Assembly (NCBI GenBank): GCA_029218405.1
Contig: JAQXRG010000055.1
Coordinates: forward strand, 1 to 64,000
Length of the DNA stretch: 64,000 nucleotides
Reading direction: 5' to 3'
DNA from: Bacteroidales bacterium
GTDB taxonomy: Bacteria > Bacteroidota > Bacteroidia > Bacteroidales > Bacteroidaceae
Position 1 is the stretch's first letter. Every line of letters starts with the position of its first letter. The translations under genes and the position numbers were made by a program. The notes beneath the pieces are model-generated. The model did no database searches. It was not told the DNA's origin and was given only the letters and a program-made list of their open reading frames with translations. Of this stretch, positions 16,980 through 26,280 are shown one piece after another.

Positions 16980-17010
16980 TTGTCTGAAAGCCAAAAAACC
17001 TTTACCTTTG
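16980..17010 (+). promoter_or_regulatory. Promoter of the TauE-type exporter gene
   Basis: TTG, 20-base spacer, TACCTTTG; consensus, 28 bases before the ATG at 17039. Confidence 0.72.
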
Positions 17011-17038
17011 CCGCATCAACCGATAATAATTGAGACGA

Positions 17039-17767
17039 ATGTTTACGCTGTTTCTTGGGGTACTCCTACTGACCATCGCCGCCAGCTTCATCCAGCGGGT
17101 AAGCGGCTTCGGGTTCGGCATCTTCGTGATGATGTTCTTCCCGTTTTTCCTGCCCACGTATGGCGAGTCGGTCATGCTGTCGGGACTGCTGGCAGGCACT
17201 ACCGCCCTGCTGGTCGCCCTCCGCCACCGCCAGGACATCCGCTGGGACGTGATGGGATGGGTAACGCTGCTCAACTTGTCGGTGTCTGCCGTATCCGTCG
17301 CCTACATGGCCTCCTGGAGCAACGAGCTGCTAAAACGTTGTCTCGGCGGCTTCCTCATCCTCATCGGCCTCTATTTCCTGTTCGGATCCGGACTGTCCCG
17401 CCTGAGCTTCCGGTCGAGGACATCGCAGTGCCTCGTCGGAGCCGTTAGCGGCCTCATGGGCGGCATGTTCGCCATGCCGGGTCCTGCGGTCGTTATCTTC
17501 TGCATCCGCTCCCTCCCCGACAAGCGGCAGTACATGGCCACCATGCAGGCCTTCTCGGTGGTCTTCAACGTGTTCTACACCTTTGTCCGTGCCCGGGCCG
17601 GCTTCTGGTCCGACCTCACCCTTCCCCTGTGGGGCATCGGCCTGCTGGGGGTCGTGGCCGGTTCATGGGTCGGCGCCCGCTGCTTCGAGCGCATCAGCTC
17701 CGCCAGCCTGAAACGGATGGTGTATCTCCTGATGCTGGCCAGCGGGGCGGTGGCCTTAGTGGGATAA
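17039..17767 (+). CDS. TauE/SafE-family (TSUP) membrane exporter
   Basis: 242 aa from the ATG (MFTLFLGVLLLTIAAS); the tracked ORF begins at an upstream TTG, MRRM. Seven to eight hydrophobic helices with the two family repeats: SFIQRVSGFGFGIFVMMFFPFFL near the N-terminus and GAVSGLMGGMFAMPGPAVVIFC in the middle. TSUP proteins move small organic or sulfur anions (sulfite, sulfoacetate, organosulfonates) across the inner membrane. Nothing nearby identifies the substrate. It has its own promoter and stands alone between divergent DUF3256 and the susC promoter. Confidence 0.85.
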   Translation: MFTLFLGVLLLTIAASFIQRVSGFGFGIFVMMFFPFFLPTYGESVMLSGLLAGTTALLVALRHRQDIRWDVMGWVTLLNLSVSAVSVAYMASWSNELLKRCLGGFLILIGLYFLFGSGLSRLSFRSRTSQCLVGAVSGLMGGMFAMPGPAVVIFCIRSLPDKRQYMATMQAFSVVFNVFYTFVRARAGFWSDLTLPLWGIGLLGVVAGSWVGARCFERISSASLKRMVYLLMLASGAVALVG

Positions 17768-17801
17768 ATGTCGCCTGTTTCCAACTATTTTTCTTTTTTT
17801 A

Positions 17802-17831
17802 TTGTCAGTTCAGAAAAGTTGTATAACTTTG
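17802..17831 (+). promoter_or_regulatory. susC promoter
   Basis: TTG, 19-base spacer, TAACTTTG; consensus, followed by a leader of about 95 bases before the susC ATG. Confidence 0.75.
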
Positions 17832-17932
17832 CATTGGAAGATAAGGAAACGGTTTTCCTTCTGCTGCTCCTGTAAGAGCCGTAGGGAAACTTACGCCTTA
17901 CTCCTTTATTAATAATCTTAATACACTTTTTT

Positions 17933-20900
17933 ATGTTAAAGCGATTCAAATCTGTTGGCTTGCTGTTAGCAATGGGGGGGGGTATTTCAATAATACCCAA
18001 TCCTTTATCAGCAGCCGAAGTGGCCTCGGCCATCGTCCAGCAAACCGGGACTTGTAAGGGTATAGTTAAAGACGCGACCGGTGAGGCCATCATCGGGGCT
18101 TCTGTACTCGTGAAAGGTTCAACAAACGGTACCATCACTGACTTTGACGGTAATTTCGAGTTGAGTGATGTAAAAAAAGGAAGTGTTTTAGTCATCTCCT
18201 ACATCGGATATGTGACCCAAGAGGTCAAATATACCGGACAGCCCATCCAAGTCAGCCTGAAGGAAGACAACATGAACCTGGAAGAAGTGGTTGTCGTAGG
18301 TTACGGTACCCAGAAAAAGACCAACCTGACCGGCTCGGTGGCCAATGTAAACAACAAACTCATCGAGAGCCGTCCCATCACTTCCGTTTCCGCCGGTCTG
18401 CAGGGCCTGCTGCCGGGTGTGACAGTCACCCAGCGAAGCGGACAGCCGGGTTCGGACAATGGTACTATCCGTGTACGCGGTACAGGTACATTCAACGTGG
18501 CCGACCCGATGGTGATTGTCGATGGAGTGGAATCGACCATGAACGACATCGATGCCAATGACATCGAGTCCATCTCCGTGCTGAAGGACGCGGCGTCTTC
18601 GGCCATCTACGGCTCGAAAGCCGCCAACGGTGTCATTCTGATTACCACCAAGCGCGGTAAGGCCGGCCAAAGCGTAGTCAACTACTCCGGCATGTTTGGC
18701 TGGCAGTCAGCTACTGAACTTCCGGAATACTGTACGTCAGCCGAATACGCTAAGCTGACCAACCGTGCGTTGCAGAACAACGGCTACTCTCCCCGCTACA
18801 CTGAGGAGGAAATCCAAAAGTTTGCCAACGGCTCAGACCCGTACAACTACCCCAATACCAACTGGCAGGATTTGCTGTACACCGAATCGGGATTCCAGAC
18901 CCAGCACAACATCAGCGTGAACGGTGGAACGGAAGCCATGCGCTACATGGCCTCGGTCGGCTACCAAGGACAGGATGGTATCATCCGTAACGCGTCGAAA
19001 GACCAGTACAACATGCGACTGAACCTCGACGGAAAGCCCAAGAGCTTCCTGGAGACCTCTTTCAGCCTGTCGTACACCCGGATTGACTTGACGGAACCCA
19101 ACAACCCCTACACAGGTGCCGACCTCGGCCAGTTCTTCCGTCAGGTAAACATGATTTCCCCCATGGTACCTTATAAAAAAGAAGATGGTTCCTATGGCAC
19201 CATCGGTGACGGTAACCCCATCGCCTGGCTGGACAACAACTCTACCACCAACCGTATCCGTCACAACTTGCAAGCCATCGGGTCGGTCAAGCTGATTCTC
19301 TTGCCACAATTGTCGGTGAAAGCGATGGGCTCCTACAAGTTCTACTACGAGGATTTCCACGCAATGGTGAAATGCCTGAAGTTCACGGACACCTGGACAC
19401 AGGGCTCAATGGACAAGCTCACCGAACGCGACACGCACTACGACCGGGTGACGGGTGACATCATCGCTGAGTACAAGGACAGTTTCGGATCGCACAACCT
19501 GCAAGTGATGGGAGGCTACCATGCCGAACTCTACAAGTACAAGACCACCCAGGCCTATCGCCAGAACTTCCCGAGCAACCAGCTCACCGACCTGAATGCC
19601 GGCGGTACCGCCAACATGAGCAACTCAGGCTACAGCCGCGAGCTGGCCATGCTGTCATGGTTCGGACGTGTGAACTATGACTTCGCCGGCAAGTACCTGT
19701 TGGAAGCCAACCTGCGTTATGACGGAACCTCCCGTTTTGCCCGCGGCAACCGTTGGGGCACATTCCCTTCAGTCTCTGCCGGCTGGAGAATCTCCGAAGA
19801 AAGTTTCTTCGAACCGATGAAGGACATTGTGAACAGCGCCAAGCTGCGTGCCTCATGGGGTAAGCTGGGCAACCAGGATATCGGTCAGGGCTACTATCCC
19901 ACCGTATCCACATTGACGTTGGGCAAGAACTACCCCTTCGGCGGAGCCATCCAGTCGGGTGCCTACACGCAGTACGCAGCCAACCAAGCCCTGCAGTGGG
20001 AAGGTACCACGACATGGGGCATCGGTCTCGACTTCACGCTGTGGAACCGCTTGAACGTGACGATGGACTACTATAACAAGACCACAGACGGCGTGCTGAT
20101 GGCCGTATCTACCCCCGTGACCTACGCCCTGCAGAGCTATTACGACAATGTGGGCAAGGTCAACAACAAAGGTTTCGAGCTGGCGCTTGACTACCGCGAC
20201 CGCTTCGGAGATGTTGAGTTCAACGCAGGAGCCAACATCGCCTTCAACAAGAACAAGATCCAGTCGATGGGCGAAGTGAGCGAACAGATCAACGGCGGCG
20301 ACGGTTACACCTACATCATGCGTGAAGGGGAAGCGATGAACAGCTTCTACGGCTACGAGTCCGCCGGCCTCTTCCAGTCGTGGGACGACATCAAGAGCTG
20401 GCCGGGCATCAAGGATCTTGGCAACGGACAGTACGCTTACGCTTTCAACACAGGCTACAAGGTACAGCCGGGCGACATCAAGTACGTTGACCAGGACAAG
20501 GACGGCCAAGTGACCACCGCCGACCGCAAGGTGCTGGGTTCTTGGGATCCGGGCATCACCTTCGGTTTCAACTTAGGCGCCAACTACAAGGGTTGGGACA
20601 TCATGGCCTTCTTCCAGGGGGCTACGGACGTGAAAGGCTACCTCGGCATTGAAGCTGTGGGATCCATCGACGGTAATGCAGCCAAACCTGCCAAACTGTG
20701 GTTAGACAGCTGGACCGAAGACAATAAGGGCGCGAAGTATCCGCGTGTCACCACCACCCTCTATGGCGTGAGCATGCCGAACACCTGCTCCGACTTCTGG
20801 ATGCAGGACGCCACTTATCTCCGCCTGAAAAACCTGCAGGTAGGTTACACATTCCCGAAAGCCTGGACCAGCAAGCTGGGAATCTCCAAGCTGAGAGTGT

Positions 20901-21031
20901 ACTACTCCGGACAGAACATCCTGACCTTTACGGGCTTCCTGAAAGGATGGGATCCCGAAGCGCCGGCTGGCCGAGGCAACTACTACCCGCAGACACAAGT
21001 TCATTCGTTCGGTCTGAACCTGACTTTCTAA
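17933..21031 (+). CDS. SusC/RagA-family TonB-dependent outer-membrane transporter
   Basis: 1,032 aa. Signal sequence MLKRFKSVGLLLAMGGGIS..., then a CarboxypepD_reg-like domain (GIVKDATGEAIIGASVLVKGSTNGTITDFDGNFELS), TonB box plus plug (LEEVVVVGYGTQKKTNLTGSVANVN, VRGTGTFNVADPMVIVDG), and a 22-strand barrel ending GLNLTF. Paired with susD 25 bases downstream; together they form a lidded porin importing oligosaccharides or peptides. No STN domain, anti-sigma factor or hybrid two-component regulator is present, and no glycoside hydrolase follows, so the substrate is unknown. Nine consecutive G's (17974-17982) at codons 14-17 could make expression phase-variable by slippage. Confidence 0.96.
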   Translation: MLKRFKSVGLLLAMGGGISIIPNPLSAAEVASAIVQQTGTCKGIVKDATGEAIIGASVLVKGSTNGTITDFDGNFELSDVKKGSVLVISYIGYVTQEVKYTGQPIQVSLKEDNMNLEEVVVVGYGTQKKTNLTGSVANVNNKLIESRPITSVSAGLQGLLPGVTVTQRSGQPGSDNGTIRVRGTGTFNVADPMVIVDGVESTMNDIDANDIESISVLKDAASSAIYGSKAANGVILITTKRGKAGQSVVNYSGMFGWQSATELPEYCTSAEYAKLTNRALQNNGYSPRYTEEEIQKFANGSDPYNYPNTNWQDLLYTESGFQTQHNISVNGGTEAMRYMASVGYQGQDGIIRNASKDQYNMRLNLDGKPKSFLETSFSLSYTRIDLTEPNNPYTGADLGQFFRQVNMISPMVPYKKEDGSYGTIGDGNPIAWLDNNSTTNRIRHNLQAIGSVKLILLPQLSVKAMGSYKFYYEDFHAMVKCLKFTDTWTQGSMDKLTERDTHYDRVTGDIIAEYKDSFGSHNLQVMGGYHAELYKYKTTQAYRQNFPSNQLTDLNAGGTANMSNSGYSRELAMLSWFGRVNYDFAGKYLLEANLRYDGTSRFARGNRWGTFPSVSAGWRISEESFFEPMKDIVNSAKLRASWGKLGNQDIGQGYYPTVSTLTLGKNYPFGGAIQSGAYTQYAANQALQWEGTTTWGIGLDFTLWNRLNVTMDYYNKTTDGVLMAVSTPVTYALQSYYDNVGKVNNKGFELALDYRDRFGDVEFNAGANIAFNKNKIQSMGEVSEQINGGDGYTYIMREGEAMNSFYGYESAGLFQSWDDIKSWPGIKDLGNGQYAYAFNTGYKVQPGDIKYVDQDKDGQVTTADRKVLGSWDPGITFGFNLGANYKGWDIMAFFQGATDVKGYLGIEAVGSIDGNAAKPAKLWLDSWTEDNKGAKYPRVTTTLYGVSMPNTCSDFWMQDATYLRLKNLQVGYTFPKAWTSKLGISKLRVYYSGQNILTFTGFLKGWDPEAPAGRGNYYPQTQVHSFGLNLTF
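17974..17998 (+). repeat. G9 homopolymer with adjoining hairpin in susC signal-sequence codons
   Basis: A run of nine G's from the last base of codon 14. Its last three G's open a perfect 7-bp hairpin GGGTATT-TCAAT-AATACCC. Gain or loss of one G would shift the susC frame before the signal-peptide cleavage site. Confidence 0.8.
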
Positions 21032-21056
21032 TTATTCACCTTAAACAGCATTTGAT

Positions 21057-22667
21057 ATGAAAAAGTTTTTAAAATATTGCTTGCTTTTAGCAGTTCCGGC
21101 AGCCTTGTCTAGCTGCTCTGAAGATTTCTTGGATAGAGCTCCGGGCGACGCCCTGTCTCCCGCCACGTTCTGGAAGACAGAAGCGGATGCCGACCTGGCG
21201 TTGACGGGCTGCTACCGTCAGAATGCCAGCCCGTACCGTATTGAGGAAATGTGGTATTGGGACTGCACCTCCGACAATCAGTACAACTTCCATACGCACG
21301 AAGGCTACCGCTGCATCGGCAACGGCACCATGGCTCCGTCGGGTGTCAGCATCGTCAACTACTTCAATTTTCTGGGTATCCGCACGTTCAATGAATACCT
21401 GAAAATGGAGAACACCATCGAGTTCTCGTCCGAGGCCAAACGCGAACAGTACCGCGCGGAAGTACGCACCCTGCGGGCCATGCAGTACTTCTGGAAGGTG
21501 ATGTGCTATGGCGACTTCCCCTTCACGGAAGACGTGTTCGCCTCTATCGAGGAATCCATGGTTCCACGCACGCCGAAAGAAGAAATCCTAGCGTTCGTGA
21601 AGAAAGAGCTGAGTGAAAGCATCAACGCGTTGCCCAAGACCGCTGTGGCCGGACGACTGACCCGTGGAGCCGCACAGGCATTCCTTGCCCGCGTGAGCCT
21701 CATCACCGGCGACTATGCACAAGCCGCCACCACGGCACAAGCCATCATGACGGAAGGCAGCTACTCCATGCCCGACCTCTCTTATGAGGAGTCGTTCCTG
21801 AAGGCCAACCAGTACAACTCGGAAGTCATCTTCACCACCGAGCACAACAAGGCAGGCGGCTACAGCATGTGGTTCGGCCCCTATATCTCCAATGGTTACG
21901 GCGGCTGGTCATCCATCGTTCCGACCCAGAGCCTCGTGGATGCTTACGAGACCAAGAACGGTCTGACCATTGATGAAGACCCGGCGTATGACAAGACCAA
22001 TCCGTATGTGAACCGTGACCCGCGCCTGCGTGCCACTATCCTGTATCCCGGACAAGCCTATGGCATTTACGAAGGCAGCGGATTCCCTTCCATCGTACCG
22101 GGCAGCGGCGACTACGGACCCGATGCCAACAACTGTACGCATACGGGCTACAACTTCAAGAAGTTCTACAGCGACTTGAGCGAGTATGACAATGACCCCT
22201 GGGATGCTGAGCGCAACTTCCCCGTGCTCCGCTACGCCGAAGTGCTGCTGACCTATGCGGAAGCCAAAATCGAGCAGAACCAGATAGACAATTCCGTTTA
22301 CGCGGCCATCAACCAGGTGCGCCACCGTGCCGGAATGCCGGATGTCGATGAAGCCAAATACAACAACCAGGCCAAACTGCGCGAACTGGTGCGTCGCGAA
22401 CGCCGCGTAGAGCTGGCGTATGAAGGGCTGCGCCGTTGGGACATCCTGCGCTGGGGAATCGCCAATGAGGTCATGAACCAGCCTGTAACCCGTCCGGAAG
22501 GCCAACTGCTGACCACGAAGAACGCGGAGGGTGACTTCAATGTGAACATCACCGGTTCTACCATTGAAGAAAACCGTACGTTCACCGTTGGCAAACACGA
22601 GGTGCTTCCCATCCCGCAGAGCGCCATCGACGCCAACCCGAACCTGAAACAGAACGACAACTACTAA
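21057..22667 (+). CDS. SusD/RagB-family outer-membrane lipoprotein
   Basis: 536 aa. Lipoprotein signal MKKFLKYCLLLAVPAALSSC with Cys20 acylated, followed by the acidic SEDFLDRAP typical of surface-exported Bacteroidota lipoproteins. The body has SusD-like TPR helices (ATFWKTEADADLALTGCYR, LRAMQYFWKVMCYGDFPF) and the C-terminal family block EVLLTYAEAKIEQNQ...INQVRHRAGMPDV...ELVRRERRVELAYEGLRRWDILRW. It acts as the substrate-binding lid of the SusC barrel encoded just upstream. The last gene in the transcript; a hairpin follows. Confidence 0.96.
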   Translation: MKKFLKYCLLLAVPAALSSCSEDFLDRAPGDALSPATFWKTEADADLALTGCYRQNASPYRIEEMWYWDCTSDNQYNFHTHEGYRCIGNGTMAPSGVSIVNYFNFLGIRTFNEYLKMENTIEFSSEAKREQYRAEVRTLRAMQYFWKVMCYGDFPFTEDVFASIEESMVPRTPKEEILAFVKKELSESINALPKTAVAGRLTRGAAQAFLARVSLITGDYAQAATTAQAIMTEGSYSMPDLSYEESFLKANQYNSEVIFTTEHNKAGGYSMWFGPYISNGYGGWSSIVPTQSLVDAYETKNGLTIDEDPAYDKTNPYVNRDPRLRATILYPGQAYGIYEGSGFPSIVPGSGDYGPDANNCTHTGYNFKKFYSDLSEYDNDPWDAERNFPVLRYAEVLLTYAEAKIEQNQIDNSVYAAINQVRHRAGMPDVDEAKYNNQAKLRELVRRERRVELAYEGLRRWDILRWGIANEVMNQPVTRPEGQLLTTKNAEGDFNVNITGSTIEENRTFTVGKHEVLPIPQSAIDANPNLKQNDNY

Positions 22668-22706
22668 TCACGACGCTGTCACAACGACAGTTGTTTGAAT
22701 AAAGAA

Positions 22707-22771
22707 CGCCAAAGGGAGCCAGAGCTGTGAACGCCCATCAACGGGCAAGCCGCCTCTTCTCTCTTTGGCGC
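22707..22771. terminator. Stem-loop between convergent susD and Dus genes
   Basis: CGCCAAAGGGAG pairs with CTCTCTTTGGCG (one wobble) and holds an inner GCCC/GGGC stem. It could serve both strands; no long T-run. Confidence 0.55.
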
Positions 22772-22779
22772 TCATCGTT

Positions 22780-23721
22780 TTACTGCCCCAACGCTTCCCG
22801 CACGCCCGCCAGATACGCCTCTAACCGGTTGGCCTTCAGGATGACCTTGCGTTGCCGCTTGGGCAAGTCGGGCAAGAGGTAGTCCCACATGGTCCGCAAC
22901 TTCTGCAGCAGCTGCGCCTCACCGCCTTCTATCCGCTCGCTGCACGCCGCCACCCATTGCCGGTGCCACAACGCGGTGTAAGCAATCAGCTCCTCCTCCG
23001 TCGCCTCCTTGCCCCTACGAATCTCCAGTGCGAGCGTGGGACGAGCCAGCAATCCTCTGCCCAGCATCAGTCCCGCTAACCGCGGATAGGCCCGCAGCAC
23101 CTCCTGCGCCTGCGCGAGCGAGCGGAGGTCGCCGTTATACACCAACGGCTTGGTGCACCGTTCGTAGAACGCCGCAAACTGATCACGGTCCACCTCTCCC
23201 CGGTACTGCTGCCGGCCCACACGCGGATGCACAGTCAGCCGCCGCACCACCGAACCGTTGAACAACGGCAACAACGCCTCCCATTCGTTAGGCCGCTCCG
23301 CTCCGAGGCGCATCTTCACCGAAAAGCCAATGTCGGGGAAGTCCCGCATCGCCTCCAACAGTGCCCACACGCGGTCCGGACAAGGCAGTAGGCCGGCTCC
23401 CTTCCCCTTGCGCACGAGCACCGGGAAAGGACACCCCATGTTCACCTCCACCTCGCGGTAGCCCCACCCGTCCAACACGCTGACCAACCGGCGGAACTCC
23501 TCCGGCTCCGCGACCAGCACCTGGGGCACTAATCGCTCCACGTGGTTCGCGGCCGGGTCCATCTCCCGCCGGTCCTTGTTGCGGAGCCCGTCCTTCTCCC
23601 ACCGCACGAAAGGAGCGCCATACACATCCACACCCCCTATCGTGCGACGGTGCGCCTCGCGCCACGCCAGCTCTGTATATCCCTGCAAGGGGGCGGCATA
23701 TAACAAAAATTCAGATTTCAT
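22780..23721 (-). CDS. tRNA-dihydrouridine synthase family protein
   Basis: 313 aa from MKSEFLLYAAPLQGYTELAWRE; the tracked start 19 codons upstream has no support. FMN-dependent TIM barrel that reduces uridines in tRNA D-loops. Visible family motifs: APLQGYTE, the catalytic Cys in VNMGCPFP, KMRLG, VHPRVGRQQYRG, YNGDLRS and MLGRGLLARP. Subfamily (A, B or C) cannot be assigned from motifs alone. Divergent from the M28 peptidase gene with overlapping promoters, and convergent with susD. Confidence 0.9.
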   Translation of the reverse strand: MKSEFLLYAAPLQGYTELAWREAHRRTIGGVDVYGAPFVRWEKDGLRNKDRREMDPAANHVERLVPQVLVAEPEEFRRLVSVLDGWGYREVEVNMGCPFPVLVRKGKGAGLLPCPDRVWALLEAMRDFPDIGFSVKMRLGAERPNEWEALLPLFNGSVVRRLTVHPRVGRQQYRGEVDRDQFAAFYERCTKPLVYNGDLRSLAQAQEVLRAYPRLAGLMLGRGLLARPTLALEIRRGKEATEEELIAYTALWHRQWVAACSERIEGGEAQLLQKLRTMWDYLLPDLPKRQRKVILKANRLEAYLAGVREALGQ

Positions 23722-23728
23722 GGTCTTT

Positions 23729-23762
23729 TTGTGCCAAAGATAAGGCATTATTCGTAATTTTG
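23729..23762 (+). promoter_or_regulatory. Putative promoter of the M28 peptidase gene
   Basis: TAATTTTG -7 box at 23755-23762 with TTG 23 bases upstream, slightly longer than usual. Confidence 0.45.
23735..23742 (-). promoter_or_regulatory. Putative -7 element of the Dus gene
   Basis: TATCTTTG on the minus strand, 14 bases before the ATG at 23721, implying a very short leader. No clear -33 box. It overlaps the divergent promoter of the M28 gene. Confidence 0.45.
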
Positions 23763-23794
23763 CGGCCTGTAAGACCAACTAAAACAAAAATGCA

Positions 23795-25393
23795 ATGAAA
23801 AAAGGAATTATCTGCGCACTGATGTGCCTCGCCGCCTTCGCCCACCCGGCTGCGGCACAAGACACCGATGACGACGGGCTCTCCTTCTTCAAGGAGCGCG
23901 TCAAGACCTTGGGCTCCGATGAGTTCGGAGGACGCAAGCCGCTCACGCCGTACGAGACGAAAACCATCCACTACATCGCCGACGAATTCCGGAAGCTGGG
24001 ACTGCAGCCCGCCAACGGCGACAGTTACTTCCAGGAAGTCCGCGAGATCGCCACAATGACCCGGCCCAAGAACAACCGAATCACCGTCAAGGGCAGCAAG
24101 GGGAAGACCGATCTGCGCTTCGGCAACGACGTAGTGATATGGACCAACCGGGGCACGGAAAAAATTGTCATCCCCACCACCGACCTGGTGTTTGTAGGCT
24201 TCGGCATCCATGCGCCCGAATACGGCTGGGACGACTACAAGGACATTGACGTGAAGGGAAAAATCGTCATCGCCATGGTGAACGACCCCGGCTTCTACGA
24301 CCCCCAGCTCTTCCGGGGCAAGAACATGACCTACTACGGACGCTGGACCTACAAGCACGAGGAGGCCGAACGGCAGGGAGCCGCCGGCGTGCTGGTGCTG
24401 CACAACAAGGCCGCCGCTTCCTACGGCTGGGAGGTCTGCATGTCCTCGCACGTGCAGAAGAACATCGGACTCTGCGACGAGACCCTCAACGCCAATGCCA
24501 TCGGCCTGAAAGGCTGGCTGGCCGAAGAGGCCTGCCGCCGCATCTTCGCCGCCAGTGGCACCGATTTCGAGGCCGCCCTTGCCGCCGCCAAGCGGCCGGG
24601 CTTCAAGAGCATCGCGCTCAACGCCAAGAGCAAGGTGGAGCTCAACGTGCAGTACGAGACCGGGCTGTCACACAACGTGGCCGCCGTCCTGCCGGGCACC
24701 GACCTCCAGCACCAGTACATCGTGTGCACCGCCCACTGGGACCACTTCGGCATCGGCACGCCCGTGAACGGCGACAGCATCTACAACGGTGCCAGCGACA
24801 ATGCCTCGGGAGTGGCCGCGCTGATGTGGCTGGCCCGCAAGTACCAGCAGCTGCCTGTCCGTCCGCGCCGTTCCCTGGTCTTCGTGGCCGTCACTTCCGA
24901 AGAATGCGGCCTGCTCGGCTCGCAGCATTACTGTGAGCACCCGCTCTTTCCCCTGGAACAGACCGCCCTCAACCTGAACTTCGACGGCTGCGCTCCCGCC
25001 GCGCGCACCCACGACGTGAACCTCCGGGCAGCGGGCAAGACGAACCTCGACGCGCTGGTGGTGGCCATGGCCTCGGCACAAGGACGGCGGGTCAACATCC
25101 TCACCGAGGACCCCGCGGGCGGCTTCTTCCGCTCCGACCACTTCAACTTTGTGAAAAAGGGAGTGCCCACCGTGCTGGCCGGAGGCGGGAAAGACTATGT
25201 GGACAAGGCCCGTCAGGAGGCGAAACCAAAGGTGTACCGTTACCACCAGCCAAACGATGAGTACGACGAGTCGTGGTGGGACTTTGACGGCACGATGGAG
25301 AACCTGAACCTGATGTTCGGCATCGGGCTGGCCGTCGCCAACGCCGACGGAATGCCTGTCTGGCTGCCCGGAGCTGACTTCCAGCGTCCCTGA
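23795..25393 (+). CDS. Secreted M28-family zinc aminopeptidase with PA domain
   Basis: 532 aa with signal peptide MKKGIICALMCLAAFAHPAAAQ. A protease-associated (PA) insert lies at about 110-270 (VFVGFGIHAPEYGWDDYKDIDVKGKIVIAMVND, GAAGVLVLHNK). The M28 domain follows with the dinuclear zinc ligands: TAHWDHFG (His, Asp), NGASDNASGVAAL (Asp), SEECGLLGSQHY (catalytic Glu-Glu) and a late His (RYHQPNDEYDE). It trims N-terminal residues from peptides in the periplasm or outside the cell. It converges with the metallophosphoesterase gene, 26 bases between stops. Confidence 0.92.
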   Translation: MKKGIICALMCLAAFAHPAAAQDTDDDGLSFFKERVKTLGSDEFGGRKPLTPYETKTIHYIADEFRKLGLQPANGDSYFQEVREIATMTRPKNNRITVKGSKGKTDLRFGNDVVIWTNRGTEKIVIPTTDLVFVGFGIHAPEYGWDDYKDIDVKGKIVIAMVNDPGFYDPQLFRGKNMTYYGRWTYKHEEAERQGAAGVLVLHNKAAASYGWEVCMSSHVQKNIGLCDETLNANAIGLKGWLAEEACRRIFAASGTDFEAALAAAKRPGFKSIALNAKSKVELNVQYETGLSHNVAAVLPGTDLQHQYIVCTAHWDHFGIGTPVNGDSIYNGASDNASGVAALMWLARKYQQLPVRPRRSLVFVAVTSEECGLLGSQHYCEHPLFPLEQTALNLNFDGCAPAARTHDVNLRAAGKTNLDALVVAMASAQGRRVNILTEDPAGGFFRSDHFNFVKKGVPTVLAGGGKDYVDKARQEAKPKVYRYHQPNDEYDESWWDFDGTMENLNLMFGIGLAVANADGMPVWLPGADFQRP

Positions 25394-25419
25394 GCCGGAC
25401 TATCGCTGCGGCAGCTCCA

Positions 25420-26253
25420 CTACCGCCGCCGCAGCTCCACCACCACGACCTCGGACGGGGTGAACAGCCGGATGTCGCGGCGCGAAGTGCCGATGCCATT
25501 GCTGACAATCACCGGAATGCCCTCACTGTTGCGCCGGCGGCCCGTCAGGAAACGGTTGCCATACTTCGAGAACCGCGCCAGCGACCAGCGGCGGAACAGG
25601 CTCACCTGTCCGCCGTGGGTATGTCCGGCCAGGGCCAAGTCGGTGTGCGTCACCGGCACGTCCTCCACATAGTCGGGCGTATGGGTGAGCAGCACCACAA
25701 AGTCCTCGTCGTGCAAGGCCAGCGTGGGCGACACTCCGTTGCGGCGCAGGTCGAAGGGATTGCGAACACCGGCCACCAGCAGCCGGTCCGCCCCTCGGCG
25801 CAGGGTGTCCACCCGGTGCTCTATTAGCCGCACGCCGTGCTCCCACATCGCCTTGCGCACCAGCGAGTCGGCCTCCCCCCGCTCATGGTTGCCCATCACG
25901 GCCAGGGTGCCGAACTCGGTCCTGACCTGCCCCAGGGCTTCGAAAAGCTCGTCCATATCGCCCCCTTCGCGGCCTCGGTAGTCGCCGCCCAGCAGCAAGA
26001 CATCGGCCGCCACCCCCTGCAGCACGGCCACTAACCCCTGCAGCCGCTTGCGGCCGAAACGGCTTTCGTAATGGAAATCGGTGGCAAACGCCAGTCGGAA
26101 CCCGTCGAACGCCTGCGGGACCTGCGGACTGCACAGCTCGTAGCGCTTCACCCTTCCCACCGCCCCATGGCGTGAAAAAGAAGCGGTGGCGCACGATGCC
26201 AACAACATCGCGGCGACCACCGCCCCAAAACAACTGTATCTCTTTTTTCGCAT
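25420..26253 (-). CDS. Calcineurin-like metallophosphoesterase, probable lipoprotein
   Basis: 277 aa. N-terminus MRKKRYSCFGAVVAAMLLASCATAS has a lipobox (LLASC), so it is probably anchored in a membrane and periplasm-facing. Dimetal motifs are complete: ATDFHY (D-x-H), GGDYRG (GD), GNHERG (GNHE), HTPDY and AGHTHGGQ (GHxH). This arrangement resembles the YkuE/YaeI group, some of which hydrolyse phospholipid intermediates. In those the first motif is usually DLHL rather than DFHY. Substrate unknown. The gene starts 27 bases after the stop of the ADP-ribosylglycohydrolase gene, so they may be cotranscribed. Confidence 0.88.
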   Translation of the reverse strand: MRKKRYSCFGAVVAAMLLASCATASFSRHGAVGRVKRYELCSPQVPQAFDGFRLAFATDFHYESRFGRKRLQGLVAVLQGVAADVLLLGGDYRGREGGDMDELFEALGQVRTEFGTLAVMGNHERGEADSLVRKAMWEHGVRLIEHRVDTLRRGADRLLVAGVRNPFDLRRNGVSPTLALHDEDFVVLLTHTPDYVEDVPVTHTDLALAGHTHGGQVSLFRRWSLARFSKYGNRFLTGRRRNSEGIPVIVSNGIGTSRRDIRLFTPSEVVVVELRRR

Positions 26254-26280
26254 GTACTATAAGGATAAAGGCATTCGCAG

